Assembly (NCBI RefSeq): GCF_023910635.1
Contig: NZ_JAAVVZ010000005.1
Span: forward strand, 1 to 64,000
DNA from: Sphingorhabdus sp.
GTDB taxonomy: Bacteria > Pseudomonadota > Alphaproteobacteria > Sphingomonadales > Sphingomonadaceae
Direction of reading: 5' to 3'
DNA length: 64,000 nucleotides
Shown here: piece by piece, positions 48,500-57,416 of the stretch
Position numbering within the stretch: the stretch's first letter is position 1
How the letters are laid out: each line of letters starts with the position of its first letter
The notes under the pieces: generated by a model
Databases searched by the model: none
Told to the model about the DNA's origin: nothing
What the model saw: the letters and a program-made list of their open reading frames with translations, nothing else
Program-made: the position numbers and the translations under genes

Positions 48500-49981
48500 A
48501 TGAGGGCTTGGGTGCGTGCTTGGTTCGGCGTGGGATTGAGTTTCTGTGTTGCCGGGGCCGCTGTAGCGGAAGATAAGGCTGCACCTCCACAGTCTGCTGT
48601 GGAGTCAGATTGGGCCGCCGCTGCCCGCATGGATATCGAGGCCATCCATGACACCCTGCGCGACAACCATCCCGGCCCCGTAGATGTGGGCAACCCTGCT
48701 TTTGCTGAATGGCTGAAAGAGGGCAAGGCACAGGCGCTGGCGCAGGCCGCCGCCGCGACTCATGCCGGTGACTATTGGCGCGCAGTGCGCAGTTACACCA
48801 ATGGTTTTCGCGATGGGCATATCTGGTTCGGGTTCAGCGAGCCGGTGACGCGCGCGTGGCCGGGCCTGCTTACGATGCGCGACGCCGACGGGCGCACTCG
48901 GGTGGTGCTCAACGACGATGAGCCGAGCGTGCCATTGCAGTCGGAACTGCTGGCCTGCGACGGCAAGGATTCCGAGACCCTGCAGCGGCAGTGGGTAGAC
49001 CCCTATCGTTGGAACGCCGACATTCCCCACGAGCGCAACGCGGCGTCCGTCTTTTTGATGACCGCCTTTGTGGGCGATCCACGTAAGCCTCTAGCCTGTC
49101 GCTTCCGCGTTGACGGCGCGGAGGTCGAACGGACCTTGCGTTGGTCTTCGGTATCCGAAGATCGGCTTTCCAGCCTGATCGATCGGGCCTCGGGCGGGGG
49201 CGGAGAGTCGATCAAATTGCGCCAAGTAGATGGGGTCTGGTTTGTGTCGTTGCCAACCTTCGACCTGCAGCAGTCCGAACAGGTCGATGCCATGCGGGCA
49301 CTGATCCGCGAACTTGGCGAACAAGCCGAGGCATTGCGCAAAGCGCCCTGGGTGGTGTTGGATGTCCGGGGCAATGATGGCGGTAACAGCGGTTGGGGCA
49401 GTGAGGTTGCGGCGTCGCTATTTGGAAAGCAGACCATCGACCGGATTGAGGGCCAGTTCGATTGGACGGTCGACTGGCGTGCATCGTCACTCAACGCTGT
49501 ATCGCTCCGTCAGGCGGCGGAGGAAGCAGAGAAGGCCGGCCAGACTGCCGACGCGTTGTATCGCCGTGAATTGGCTGATGAGATCGAGACGGCGGCCGCA
49601 GCGGGAAAGGCTTATGTCCACAAGTCCAGCCCTGCTCAATCAGAGGCCAACACGCCGACAGAATCGTCTCCGTTCAAGGGTCGCGTCTTGCTGCTGACAG
49701 ACCATAACTGCGCGAGCGCTTGCCTGGACTTCGCCGACATCGCTCGGCGCCTGCCCGGCGTGGTGCATGTAGGGCTGCCTACTTCGGCCGATTCAATCTA
49801 CATTGATAACACGGGAATAGCGCTCCCAAGCGGGCACGGTTCACTGAGTTGGTCGATGAAGGTTTATCGGAACCGGATACGATCCAACAACCAATGGTAC
49901 GAACCCGCGATCCGTTGGCCGGGCGGTCCGATGACCGATGCGGCGGTGGCTAATTGGGTGCGTGGACTAACGTTCAATTAG
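48500..49981 (+). CDS. Secreted S41-family (C-terminal processing) peptidase
   Basis: The 493-aa product has a Sec signal peptide (VRAWFGVGLSFCVAGAAVAE). The tail-specific protease domain follows: WVVLDVRGNDGGNSGWGS and the nucleophile region LLLTDHNCASACLDFADIA with its serine, then VVHVGLPTSADSIYIDNTG. No PDZ domain is evident. A serine protease in the envelope is expected. Its TAG stop is formed by a 12-bp palindromic insertion next to it. Confidence 0.83.
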   Translation: MRAWVRAWFGVGLSFCVAGAAVAEDKAAPPQSAVESDWAAAARMDIEAIHDTLRDNHPGPVDVGNPAFAEWLKEGKAQALAQAAAATHAGDYWRAVRSYTNGFRDGHIWFGFSEPVTRAWPGLLTMRDADGRTRVVLNDDEPSVPLQSELLACDGKDSETLQRQWVDPYRWNADIPHERNAASVFLMTAFVGDPRKPLACRFRVDGAEVERTLRWSSVSEDRLSSLIDRASGGGGESIKLRQVDGVWFVSLPTFDLQQSEQVDAMRALIRELGEQAEALRKAPWVVLDVRGNDGGNSGWGSEVAASLFGKQTIDRIEGQFDWTVDWRASSLNAVSLRQAAEEAEKAGQTADALYRRELADEIETAAAAGKAYVHKSSPAQSEANTPTESSPFKGRVLLLTDHNCASACLDFADIARRLPGVVHVGLPTSADSIYIDNTGIALPSGHGSLSWSMKVYRNRIRSNNQWYEPAIRWPGGPMTDAAVANWVRGLTFN

Positions 49982-50142
49982 GGTCAGGACCCTAAACGCA
50001 AAAGAGGTGGCAATATATATCGCCATTCGCTAGCAGCAACGGCATATATTCTTCGGGAATCACCTATGCGTAAACTGGTATCACTTCTTGCTTTGTCATT
50101 GGCACTTTCTGCTTGTGGCAGCTCGCAACTTGGCGGGGTGGG
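49972..50142 (+). repeat. Direct repeat copy A: duplicated promoter and 5' end of the polysaccharide-export gene
   Basis: After removing a 14-bp insertion, this segment matches 54074-54230 with only a few mismatches. It begins GTTCAATTA, contains the upstream region CAAAAGAGGTGGCAATATAT and runs through the lipoprotein signal sequence to GCGGGGTGGG. The homology then stops abruptly, inside what is the export gene in copy B. Confidence 0.9.
49979..49994. mobile_element. Minimal MITE-like insertion: 12-bp palindrome with TA duplication
   Basis: TA-GGGTCAGGACCC-TA. The 12 bases are the first and last bases of the MITE ends joined together. The homologous copy at 54074 has the uninterrupted site CAATTACACGC, while here it is CAATTA-GGGTCAGGACCC-TAAACGC, so an insertion with TA duplication can be read directly. 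Confidence 0.75.
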
Positions 50143-50158
50143 CTTCGTCGATCGGTAG
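50066..50158 (+). pseudogene. Truncated 5' end of the polysaccharide-export lipoprotein gene
   Basis: Thirty codons from ATG 50066 encode the same lipoprotein signal as the gene at 54154 (LALSLALSACGSSQLGGVG) and then diverge to FVDR and a stop at the duplication junction (about 50143). No polysaccharide-export domain follows, so this is a non-functional remnant. Confidence 0.8.
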
Positions 50159-50560
50159 GTGAAGTTGATCGCCCCGTGGCGCCGCCTTCCACATCAGTCG
50201 GAACAACTCCTGATTGATGATGGCAAAACGCACATAGGCAGCACCGCTTGCGGAAAATGCTGCCAGCGCACCTTGCCCCGATGCGGAGCGCGAGGCTGCC
50301 TGCTGTGCTGCCGCCAGCTGGTCAAAACCGGTCATCGCGAGAGCGACCAGCAATGCATCCTTATCCGGGAAGTGGCGGTATACGGCGGTCGCGCTTACCC
50401 CCACTTCCCGCGCCAGCGCCCGTAGCGACAGTGCGTCGGCGCTGTCCGCTGACAGCGCATGCATACCAGCTGCGATCAGCGCACTGCGCAAATCGCCGTG
50501 GTGATAGGCATCACGGCCAAGTGCTGGCGCTATGTTGACACTGGTATCATTCTTTGCCAT
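50096..50560 (-). CDS. TetR-family regulator with truncated, replaced C-terminus
   Basis: The 154-aa product has an intact TetR helix-turn-helix (YHHGDLRSALIAAGMHALSAD, LSLRALAREVGVSATAVYRHFPDKDALLVAL) and the start of the ligand domain (FAIINQELFRLMWKAA). The frame then crosses the duplication junction near 50143, and its last 15 or so residues (AHPAKLRAATSRKCQ) are antisense translation of the duplicated lipoprotein signal. About 40-60 residues of a normal TetR protein are missing. Start ATG 50560 (MAKNDTS). DNA binding may survive but ligand response is doubtful. Confidence 0.75.
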   Translation of the reverse strand: MAKNDTSVNIAPALGRDAYHHGDLRSALIAAGMHALSADSADALSLRALAREVGVSATAVYRHFPDKDALLVALAMTGFDQLAAAQQAASRSASGQGALAAFSASGAAYVRFAIINQELFRLMWKAAPRGDQLHLPIDEAHPAKLRAATSRKCQ

Positions 50561-50612
50561 GTTGATGACGTTAACATCATTTGCGCGAGTCGCAAGCGGA
50601 GGGTGTCGAATT

Positions 50613-51065
50613 ATGGGCGAAGCAATCGCGGTTGCGCCGGAAGCAATGTTCGGATGGGCTGGACAAGCAGCAATGATCGGCTGGGGCATCCTGATTTTTC
50701 TGCCGAGACGCTGGCCACAGATCTTGTTTATTCCGCGTTATCTAATCCCTTTCGGACTCAGCCTGCTTTATGCCGGACTTGCATTTTCGCACTTCTTTAC
50801 AATCGAAGGGGGAGGCTACAACTCGCTAGATCAGGTCAGAATTCTGCTCTCAAAAGAAGAGATGTTGTTGGCTGGCTGGGTGCATTACCTGGCGTTTGAT
50901 CTCTTTATTGGCGGTTGGATCGCGGTTGAAGCGGATAAAGTTGGCCTAAATAGAGTGTTCCAGGCGCCAATCCTGATCGCGACGTTCATGTTCGGACCGG
51001 TGGGGCTGGCGTTGTTCTTGGCAATGCGTGCAGGCCATTTTCGCAAGCGGGAGGCAAGCGCATGA
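50613..51065 (+). CDS. ABA4-like (DUF4281) membrane protein
   Basis: The 150-aa product has four hydrophobic helices and the ABA4-like pattern: MFGWAGQAAMIGWGILIFLP, EMLLAGWVHYLAFDLFIGGWI, and MFGPVGLALFLAMR. The family includes plant ABA4, needed for neoxanthin, but bacterial function is unknown. ATG 50613 has GGAGGGTG upstream. It is divergent from the truncated TetR gene and overlaps the next gene by ATGA. Confidence 0.78.
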   Translation: MGEAIAVAPEAMFGWAGQAAMIGWGILIFLPRRWPQILFIPRYLIPFGLSLLYAGLAFSHFFTIEGGGYNSLDQVRILLSKEEMLLAGWVHYLAFDLFIGGWIAVEADKVGLNRVFQAPILIATFMFGPVGLALFLAMRAGHFRKREASA

Positions 51066-51886
51066 GCGAGAAAAACACAGCTTATCGAAAGCCGCTTATC
51101 CCTCAGTTGGATGGCGACCATGTGACGCGTCTGCTGCTTGTTTCCTGCTTGTTTATGCTGGCGAACTTCGTCGTATTTCTCCCTGCGTGGTTCCTTGATC
51201 CGCGCGTTTTGGATGGCGCCTCTGTTTGGACCAAGCCACAGAAGTTCACCGTTTCACTTGCACTGCATTTCGCGACGCTTGCAGTCCTTGCACAGCAATT
51301 GCCACGGGAGGTCCGAAGCGGTCCAGTGTTGATCGGTTTTTCCTATGCTGCCGCAGTCTCACTGGTTTTCGAATGGGGTTACGTCAGCTTGCAAGCCGCG
51401 CGCGCAAGGCGATCGCATTACAATTATGATGGTCAGTTCGAAGCGTTAATGTTTGCATTGATGGGGCTAGGCGCGTTCTTGCTGATCGCAGTTGCTATGG
51501 CGCTTGCGGTGCAGATTTATCGCAAGGGCGACAAGTCGATGGCCGGTCTACGTTGGGGCTCGATATTGGGACTGACGCTTGGTTTCATCTCCACGTTGAT
51601 CTTCGCCGGCTACATGTCGTCGTATGGGCGCTATGTGGGTGGCGACCTGGACCATGTCGGGATGGTGGTTCCGTTTTTTGGCTGGTCTCGCGAGATCGGA
51701 GATTTACGTCCAGCTCACTTTGTTTCACTCCACTTGATGCAAACGCTGCCGCTTGCTGGATATATCGCTGACCGTAAAAGATGGCCGGGCGTGAAGCTGG
51801 TCGTTGGCGTTGCTATTGTTCAGCTGACGTTCGCAACCTTCCTCTTTCTACAAGCACTCTCAGGCAAGCCGTTTTGGCCTATCTAG
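51062..51886 (+). CDS. Multi-pass membrane protein of unknown function
   Basis: The 274-aa product has seven or eight hydrophobic helices (LLLVSCLFMLANFVVFLPAWF, LMFALMGLGAFLLIAVAMAL, LGLTLGFISTLIFAGYM). Conserved-looking polar stretches are VWTKPQKFTVSLALHF and FFGWSREIGDLRPAHFVSLHLMQ. I do not assign a family. It is coupled to the ABA4-like gene by an ATGA overlap. Confidence 0.7.
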   Translation: MSEKNTAYRKPLIPQLDGDHVTRLLLVSCLFMLANFVVFLPAWFLDPRVLDGASVWTKPQKFTVSLALHFATLAVLAQQLPREVRSGPVLIGFSYAAAVSLVFEWGYVSLQAARARRSHYNYDGQFEALMFALMGLGAFLLIAVAMALAVQIYRKGDKSMAGLRWGSILGLTLGFISTLIFAGYMSSYGRYVGGDLDHVGMVVPFFGWSREIGDLRPAHFVSLHLMQTLPLAGYIADRKRWPGVKLVVGVAIVQLTFATFLFLQALSGKPFWPI

Positions 51887-52341
51887 ATGTTTGATCCCTG
51901 CATTTGATGGTGGACCCCTTCGCTACAAATGGTGCCCATGTTAAGCAGCGTTGGTCCTAAAGGGCCTGAAAAATCAGACGTTTAATATCAATAAGATAAT
52001 AGAAAGAGAGTTGGTTGGGAGATGCTCTCGCACCGCCAATTTATATTGAAAAATAACAAGACTTCTTTTAAATCGTATTCCGTTCCATCAGAGATTCCCT
52101 GATGCGGCGTTTGCTTTAGGCTAGATCGTTTTATCTATTTTGTTGTGTGCCAGCTTCCTCCGTTACGTCGGCTTTAACACTGCAGGCGGATCCTGAACCC
52201 TAAGTACTGCCCGATAGTTTAGCGAGCGGCTCTCCTTTGGGTCATGGGCGCATTGGGCAAGCAAGTGTAGAGGATTGTCACCTTGATATTGACCTGACTT
52301 CGTGGGGCGGGCAACAGGCTCCTCATTCGAGGGGGAAGCGC
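51887..52341. other. Gene-free stretch carrying the right candidate att repeat
   Basis: No convincing gene is present. At 52033-52053 lies the second copy of the 21-bp CCGCCAATTTATATTGAAAAA repeat whose first copy is at the tRNA-Ser 3' end. The sequence before it (GCTCTCGCA) does not match the tRNA acceptor stem well, so the duplicated tRNA portion is short. Confidence 0.55.
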
Positions 52342-54015
52342 ATGAAGAGATTTGGGCCGGTTTTAGGGACGCTGGTTGTAGCAGTCCTGTTGGCGCTTTT
52401 TGCGACGACGCCGCCAAAAGCAATGCCGGGTAATGCCCCAGCTCCAAGCTTCTCCGCAATCCGCGCAATGACGGATGTGAGGACAATTGCGAAACACCCG
52501 CACGTCACCGGCTCGGCCGAGAATGCAGTCGTGCGCGATCACATTATGCGCCGCATGGAAGCTCTCGGGATGGAGGTGTCGACCAGCACGGGCCTAATCG
52601 ACGCCAAGGGGACAAAGCGGCTCAATCACTGGAGCGGACGCAACGATCCACCGGCCACATTGGTCAATTTGATCGGCATTCTGCCCGGAAAAAATCGCAA
52701 CGCGCCGTCAGTTGTTCTGATGTCGCACCACGATACGGTTTGGGGCTCGCCCGGCGCCGCCGACGACACAGCGGGCGTTGCTGCAAGCCTGGAAGTCGTG
52801 CGCGCAATCCGCGCCCGTGGGCAGCAGGAACGCGATCTGGTCATGCTGGTCACCGATGGCGAAGAACTGGGCCTGCAGGGTGCACGCCAATTTTGGGCTG
52901 AACATCCTTTGCGCAAAAGCGTTGGCGCAGTAATCAATATGGAAGCGCGCGGCGGCGGCGGACGCACCACCCTGTTCCAGACCTCGCACCAGAACGGTGC
53001 AGCAATGCACGTCTATGCCGATGCGGTCCGTCGCCCTGGCGCATCTTCACTTGCAGCCTTCATTTACGCAGTCCTGCCCAATGACTCCGATCTGACACCC
53101 GTCATCAAGCATGATTACGCTGCCTATAACTTTGCCTTCATTGGGCGATCCGGCCTCTACCACTCACCATTGGCGACGCCGGACAACCTTGATCAAGGGT
53201 CATTACAGGATATGGGTGGGCAGGTCCTTGACCTCAGCCGCGCGCTCCTTGAGGCAGAAGGACTTCCCCAAAGGGCGGCTAATGTCGTGTTCTTTGACCT
53301 ATTCGGGATATTCACCGTGATCTATCCTGTTTGGCTGGGCTGGGTCATGATGATCACAGCAGCAGGCGGACTGTTTGTGGTCGTGCGGCGAGACGGAACA
53401 GACGGTCTGATGGCCGGTGCCGGACATATGCTAGCGCTGATCTTGGGAAGCGCAGCGATACTCTTCGCGCTCAACCGCTTATCCATCGGGCTTGCGCCAG
53501 CAAATTATTACGACCGCTTGGCCGCGATCCCCCGGCTAGAGGTTATGGCCGCATTGGGCGCGCTGGCGGCGTTTCTCGCACTGTTTGCAACCTGGCGGCC
53601 AAGCCGCGCCGGTGTCGTAGGTGCGGCGCTGCCTCTGTTCGTCATCGGCCTTGCCGCGCAAGCACTGGCGCCCACGGCTGCCTATTTTGTGGTTCTACCG
53701 CTAGTGGTCACCACCTTTGCACTGTTGGCGCGCTATGCTGCTGTGCAGATTGGCAATGCGGCACTGGTTGGTGGCTATATGTTGTCGCTGGGTCATCAGT
53801 TGATGCAAGGGGTGGGGCCGACGCTTTCCTTTGCCGTCGCACTGCCGCTGGCATTAGCGGTTTTATCGACACTGCCGCTGTGGCCCGGCATGGAGGCTCG
53901 AAAGGCGCGTGCGATCGCCGTTGCTGCCTTGCTGGGGGCTGCGTCCGTGTCACTTTGGGTCCTACTTGATGCTCCCGCAGCAAGCCGGGCTGTTTATTCC
54001 GATACCAAGCAGTAA
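52342..54015 (+). CDS. M28-family metallopeptidase with C-terminal membrane domain
   Basis: The 557-aa product has an N-terminal signal anchor (RFGPVLGTLVVAVLLALFA) and an M28 aminopeptidase domain with zinc-binding residues visible: SHHDTVWGSPGAADDTAG, DGEELGLQGAR, VINMEARGGGG and GLYHSPLATPDN. About eight hydrophobic helices follow, giving the layout of ERMP1/Fxna-type peptidases. It acts outside the cytoplasm. ATG 52342 (MKRFG) is chosen because it begins the signal anchor; the frame extends to 52237. Confidence 0.85.
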   Translation: MKRFGPVLGTLVVAVLLALFATTPPKAMPGNAPAPSFSAIRAMTDVRTIAKHPHVTGSAENAVVRDHIMRRMEALGMEVSTSTGLIDAKGTKRLNHWSGRNDPPATLVNLIGILPGKNRNAPSVVLMSHHDTVWGSPGAADDTAGVAASLEVVRAIRARGQQERDLVMLVTDGEELGLQGARQFWAEHPLRKSVGAVINMEARGGGGRTTLFQTSHQNGAAMHVYADAVRRPGASSLAAFIYAVLPNDSDLTPVIKHDYAAYNFAFIGRSGLYHSPLATPDNLDQGSLQDMGGQVLDLSRALLEAEGLPQRAANVVFFDLFGIFTVIYPVWLGWVMMITAAGGLFVVVRRDGTDGLMAGAGHMLALILGSAAILFALNRLSIGLAPANYYDRLAAIPRLEVMAALGALAAFLALFATWRPSRAGVVGAALPLFVIGLAAQALAPTAAYFVVLPLVVTTFALLARYAAVQIGNAALVGGYMLSLGHQLMQGVGPTLSFAVALPLALAVLSTLPLWPGMEARKARAIAVAALLGAASVSLWVLLDAPAASRAVYSDTKQ

Positions 54016-54073
54016 AAGCCCGTTTACGGATGGCGCATAAGCGCTGATACTGAACGAAGCAGACTATATTACT

Positions 54074-54230
54074 GTTCAATTACACGCAAAAGAGGTGGCA
54101 ATATATATCGCCATTCGCTAGCAGCAACGGCACATATTCTTCGGGAATCACATATGCGTAAACTGTTGGCACTTCTTGCTTTGTCATTGGCACTTTCTGC
54201 TTGCGGCAGCTCGCAACTTGGCGGGGTGGG
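54074..54230 (+). repeat. Direct repeat copy B (intact locus) of the export gene 5' region
   Basis: This 157-bp segment precedes and includes the first codons of the intact export gene. It is the counterpart of copy A at 49972-50142 in the same orientation, about 4.1 kb apart, and lacks the 12-bp palindromic insertion. Confidence 0.9.
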
Positions 54231-54876
54231 GAGTATGTCCGATATCAAGGTCGTTGACAGTGACGTACTGCCCGAACCGACCCGGATTGATTTATTTGAA
54301 CAAAACAGACCCTATCTCATCGGTCCCTTTGATAAATTGACCATTGATGTCTTCGGCATTGAAGAGTTGAGCAAGCAGGAAGTTCAAACCGATGCCGGTG
54401 GGCGGATATCTTTCCCGCTGGCGGGTATTATAGAGGCCGCTGGAAAAACGCCCGGTGAGCTGGAAGAGGAAATCGAGGGCCGCCTGCGTGGCCAATATGT
54501 CCGCGATCCCCAGGTTACCGTGAATCTGAAAGAAACGGTCAGCCAAGTAATCACCATCGACGGTCAGGTGCGTGAACCAGGATTATATCCTGTCATTGGC
54601 AAAATGACGCTGATGCGCGCTGTGGCGGTGGCAAAGGGCACTTCGGAATTTGCCAAGCTGAACGATGTCGTCATTTTCCGAACGGTAAATGGGCAAAAGA
54701 TGGCGGCGCTTTATAACCTGAAATCGATCCGCCGTGGCGTTTACAATGACCCAGAAGTGTTCGCCAATGATGTTGTCGTTGTCGGTGATTCACAGGCGCG
54801 CAGGTTGTTCAAGGATGCGCTGCAGGTCACGCCTGCTCTTTTAACGCCGCTGATCTATATCTTGCAGACCAATTAA
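54154..54876 (+). CDS. Polysaccharide biosynthesis/export lipoprotein (Wza-like)
   Basis: The 240-aa product has a lipoprotein signal with lipobox LSAC, a Poly_export domain (YLIGPFDKLTIDVFGIEELSKQ, DAGGRISFPLAGIIEAAGKTPGELEEEI) and a SLBB-type region (VITIDGQVREPGLYPVIGKMTL). It belongs to the outer-membrane channel family for capsule or exopolysaccharide export. No other capsule gene follows on the same strand; the neighbours are convergent. Confidence 0.9.
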   Translation: MRKLLALLALSLALSACGSSQLGGVGSMSDIKVVDSDVLPEPTRIDLFEQNRPYLIGPFDKLTIDVFGIEELSKQEVQTDAGGRISFPLAGIIEAAGKTPGELEEEIEGRLRGQYVRDPQVTVNLKETVSQVITIDGQVREPGLYPVIGKMTLMRAVAVAKGTSEFAKLNDVVIFRTVNGQKMAALYNLKSIRRGVYNDPEVFANDVVVVGDSQARRLFKDALQVTPALLTPLIYILQTN

Positions 54877-54911
54877 TCCGCGAAGCAATCGCGCTCGGCA
54901 TCTGGTGCGTC

Positions 54912-57416
54912 TTACCCAGTTTTTTCCAAAACGGGGGCTGCGTCAGTAAACACGTCTGTCTTAAGCATATGCACAGCGCGTATGATCTCTTGCTCGATTT
55001 GGGCAAGATATTGATGCTTGTGTTGGGAAAAATCGGCGTCGTTAATTTGTTCTAGCTGACCGCAGAGCAGCGATAGGGCGTGCGCACCCATATTGTTACC
55101 CGAACTTTTGAATGCATGGGCGCAAAAGCGGAATTCAGAAATGTCGCCGTTTTTGACCGCGCGTCTTACGGGATCAAGCGTTTGATTGATATCTTCAAGG
55201 AAACTCTCGACCATATTGTTAACAAAGGCTTGGTCGCCAATTGAGCGCAGATATTGAATTTGCGTGCGATCAATGGCATCGATTGGGGTGGCTGCTTCGC
55301 ATGACATGCCTTCAACTATATCTTGGCGGCAGGCGGGCTTTATGTCAGGCATCATGAACGTTGCGGCTGAACCCGAGCAATATGTTTCAATTGTTTTTAG
55401 CAGTAACTGCGCATTCACTGGCTTGGTGATCCGCGAGTCCATTCCGGCTTGTAGGCATTTAGCCTCCGTCTCCGCCGTGGCGTCGGCGGTGATGCCAATT
55501 ATCGGCAAATGCCCAGTATCGCCCTCGCTTTGTCGCCACATCATGCACGCATCAATGCCATTCAAGCGCGGCATATTCACATCAAGCAGCAGGATATCGG
55601 TTTCACCCTTTGCGAGTTCAGTAAGCGCTGAATCTCCGTCGGTTGCCATGGATACATGATGACCTGCCGTCTCAAGGATTGCGGCCAATATGTTTCGGTT
55701 TGTCCGATTATCATCGGCCACCAAAACGCGTTTGGGGGTGTACGTTTCGGTTTGCTTCTCGCGCTCTACGTTCGACATCCGCATTTTGGGGGCCAAAGAA
55801 CAACCAATTTTTACGGCGCTTCGAAGTTCTGCAATATTGGGCGTTGCTGACAGGACCGAGGTAAACTGCTTCGGATATTGAATAGGCTCCAAAGCCAATG
55901 TTTCTTCGTTAGACACCAAGATTGGCGCGATATCCGCGTCGGCAAATTGCGTCCATATCTGGTCGTCTGTTGCAATGTCCTTGGCGAGGCGCTCTGGCAA
56001 CAGGGCAATCTGAAATTGCTGTAGGTCGAGATTGCCAATGGCAAGAGATAGTACAGAACTGTCCGCGCAGGCTATGTGACGGAGGCGCATATTCTCGATA
56101 GCTTGTGCCTGCGACAACAGGTCCGGTGACATTTGTCCAAAGGCAAGGACGTTGATGTCGGCTCCTGCATGCATGTCGTTAAGATTGAGGGAATATTCGA
56201 GCGTCTCAACAGGAATTTCGATACGAAATGTGCTGCCTTGGCCAATCTGGCTTTTTAGGCTGATGTCGCCATCCACTTGTTCGGTTAGCTGTTTGCAGAT
56301 GGAAAGCCCTAGGCCAGTTCCGCCAAAGCGGTTCATAACTGTATCGTCTGCCTGCTGAAAGGGCTGGAAAATGCGCTGGTTTGCGGATTCAGCAATACCA
56401 ATGCCTGTGTCAGACACTGCGAACCAGACTGCATTTTTCTCGGTCCGGCTCAATATTCCGCAGCTTATTGTAATACAGCCGACTTCGGTAAATTTAATCG
56501 CATTCCCGACGAGATTGAGGAGTATGTTCCGAATAACGCTGGTGGGCCCGCTGATGATATCATCGCTCATGGGAGCAGCCTGAAGATGCAGCGCGAGGCC
56601 CTTTTCTTCGATCTGGACGGTCATGATGTCCCTGATCTCGGCGAGGAGGTCCGTCGGTCGGAAGGCGGTTCGCTTGACTTCGGTACTGCCCGTGCCTGCT
56701 TTGGCGACGTCGATAAGCTGTTCAATCAGGTGGAGGAGATGTTCGCCTGCCAATACGCTTGCCTCTACCATGTCTTTTTGGCCGGCTGGCATGTTGGACT
56801 GACGCAGATGGTTGCCATAACCGATGATCGCATTCAGTGGGGTTCTCAGTTCATGGCTTACACTAGCCAGGAAATAGCTCTTTGCCTTGCTCGCCGATTC
56901 CGCCTGCGCTTTTGCCTTTGAAATGCTTCGGATAAGCGTCGAGCAATAAGCAGGAATGGCAAGCAATGTGACGGTTAGAGTCAAGCCCAGCGCATAATTT
57001 TGCTGCCAATAATCTGTTGTCATAACCAAACAGCCAAAGGCAACCGTCGACAGCGCCGCAGCTGACAACAGCCATTTTATACCAAAGCGAAAACCAGTGC
57101 TTAACGTCAGCAACAGCAGAGCAGGGAAGAAAAGGGACATCTGTTCCGGATAATGATACATCACCACAAAAGCCGAAATGATGTCGAAGGCCATTGCCAA
57201 AGATAAGCGCTTTTCCAGTTCCAAAATGCCATGTTTTTGCAAGACAAAAAGAACGGCGTTAGCGCCAACATAAGTGGATAACGCCCAAATGATCAGCGCA
57301 TCAAAGGCGCCGAAATAGCTGACGAAAATGGCCGCGCCACCAAGCAATATGCGCGTGACCAGCAATTGCTGCTCTGGCGTGAATGCGTCGCCAATGAGGC
57401 TCCGTGGGTGGTTCAT
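54912..57416 (-). CDS. Membrane hybrid sensor histidine kinase with receiver and HPt domains
   Basis: The 834-aa product starts with about six hydrophobic helices (residues 20-165), then HisKA with phospho-accepting H188 in SVSHELRTPLNAIIGYG. HATPase follows with NLVGNAIKFTE, DTGIGI and GGTGLGLSI. A degenerate middle segment leads to a receiver with LLLDVNMPRLNG, and the C-terminal HPt domain has FCAHAFKSSGNNMGA. The complete phosphorelay is in one protein. It overlaps the upstream GGDEF-EAL regulator gene by ATGA, so the two probably form one signalling unit. Confidence 0.92.
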   Translation of the reverse strand: MNHPRSLIGDAFTPEQQLLVTRILLGGAAIFVSYFGAFDALIIWALSTYVGANAVLFVLQKHGILELEKRLSLAMAFDIISAFVVMYHYPEQMSLFFPALLLLTLSTGFRFGIKWLLSAAALSTVAFGCLVMTTDYWQQNYALGLTLTVTLLAIPAYCSTLIRSISKAKAQAESASKAKSYFLASVSHELRTPLNAIIGYGNHLRQSNMPAGQKDMVEASVLAGEHLLHLIEQLIDVAKAGTGSTEVKRTAFRPTDLLAEIRDIMTVQIEEKGLALHLQAAPMSDDIISGPTSVIRNILLNLVGNAIKFTEVGCITISCGILSRTEKNAVWFAVSDTGIGIAESANQRIFQPFQQADDTVMNRFGGTGLGLSICKQLTEQVDGDISLKSQIGQGSTFRIEIPVETLEYSLNLNDMHAGADINVLAFGQMSPDLLSQAQAIENMRLRHIACADSSVLSLAIGNLDLQQFQIALLPERLAKDIATDDQIWTQFADADIAPILVSNEETLALEPIQYPKQFTSVLSATPNIAELRSAVKIGCSLAPKMRMSNVEREKQTETYTPKRVLVADDNRTNRNILAAILETAGHHVSMATDGDSALTELAKGETDILLLDVNMPRLNGIDACMMWRQSEGDTGHLPIIGITADATAETEAKCLQAGMDSRITKPVNAQLLLKTIETYCSGSAATFMMPDIKPACRQDIVEGMSCEAATPIDAIDRTQIQYLRSIGDQAFVNNMVESFLEDINQTLDPVRRAVKNGDISEFRFCAHAFKSSGNNMGAHALSLLCGQLEQINDADFSQHKHQYLAQIEQEIIRAVHMLKTDVFTDAAPVLEKTG

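Noticed and set aside
50561-50583. Possible operator between the truncated TetR and the ABA4-like gene
   Set aside because: The inverted arms (TGATG and CATCA around ACGTTAA) are only 5 bp, too short to assert an operator.
52021-52053. A second tRNA gene at the right att repeat
   Set aside because: Only the terminal CCGCCA and downstream bases match; no T arm or cloverleaf can be drawn.
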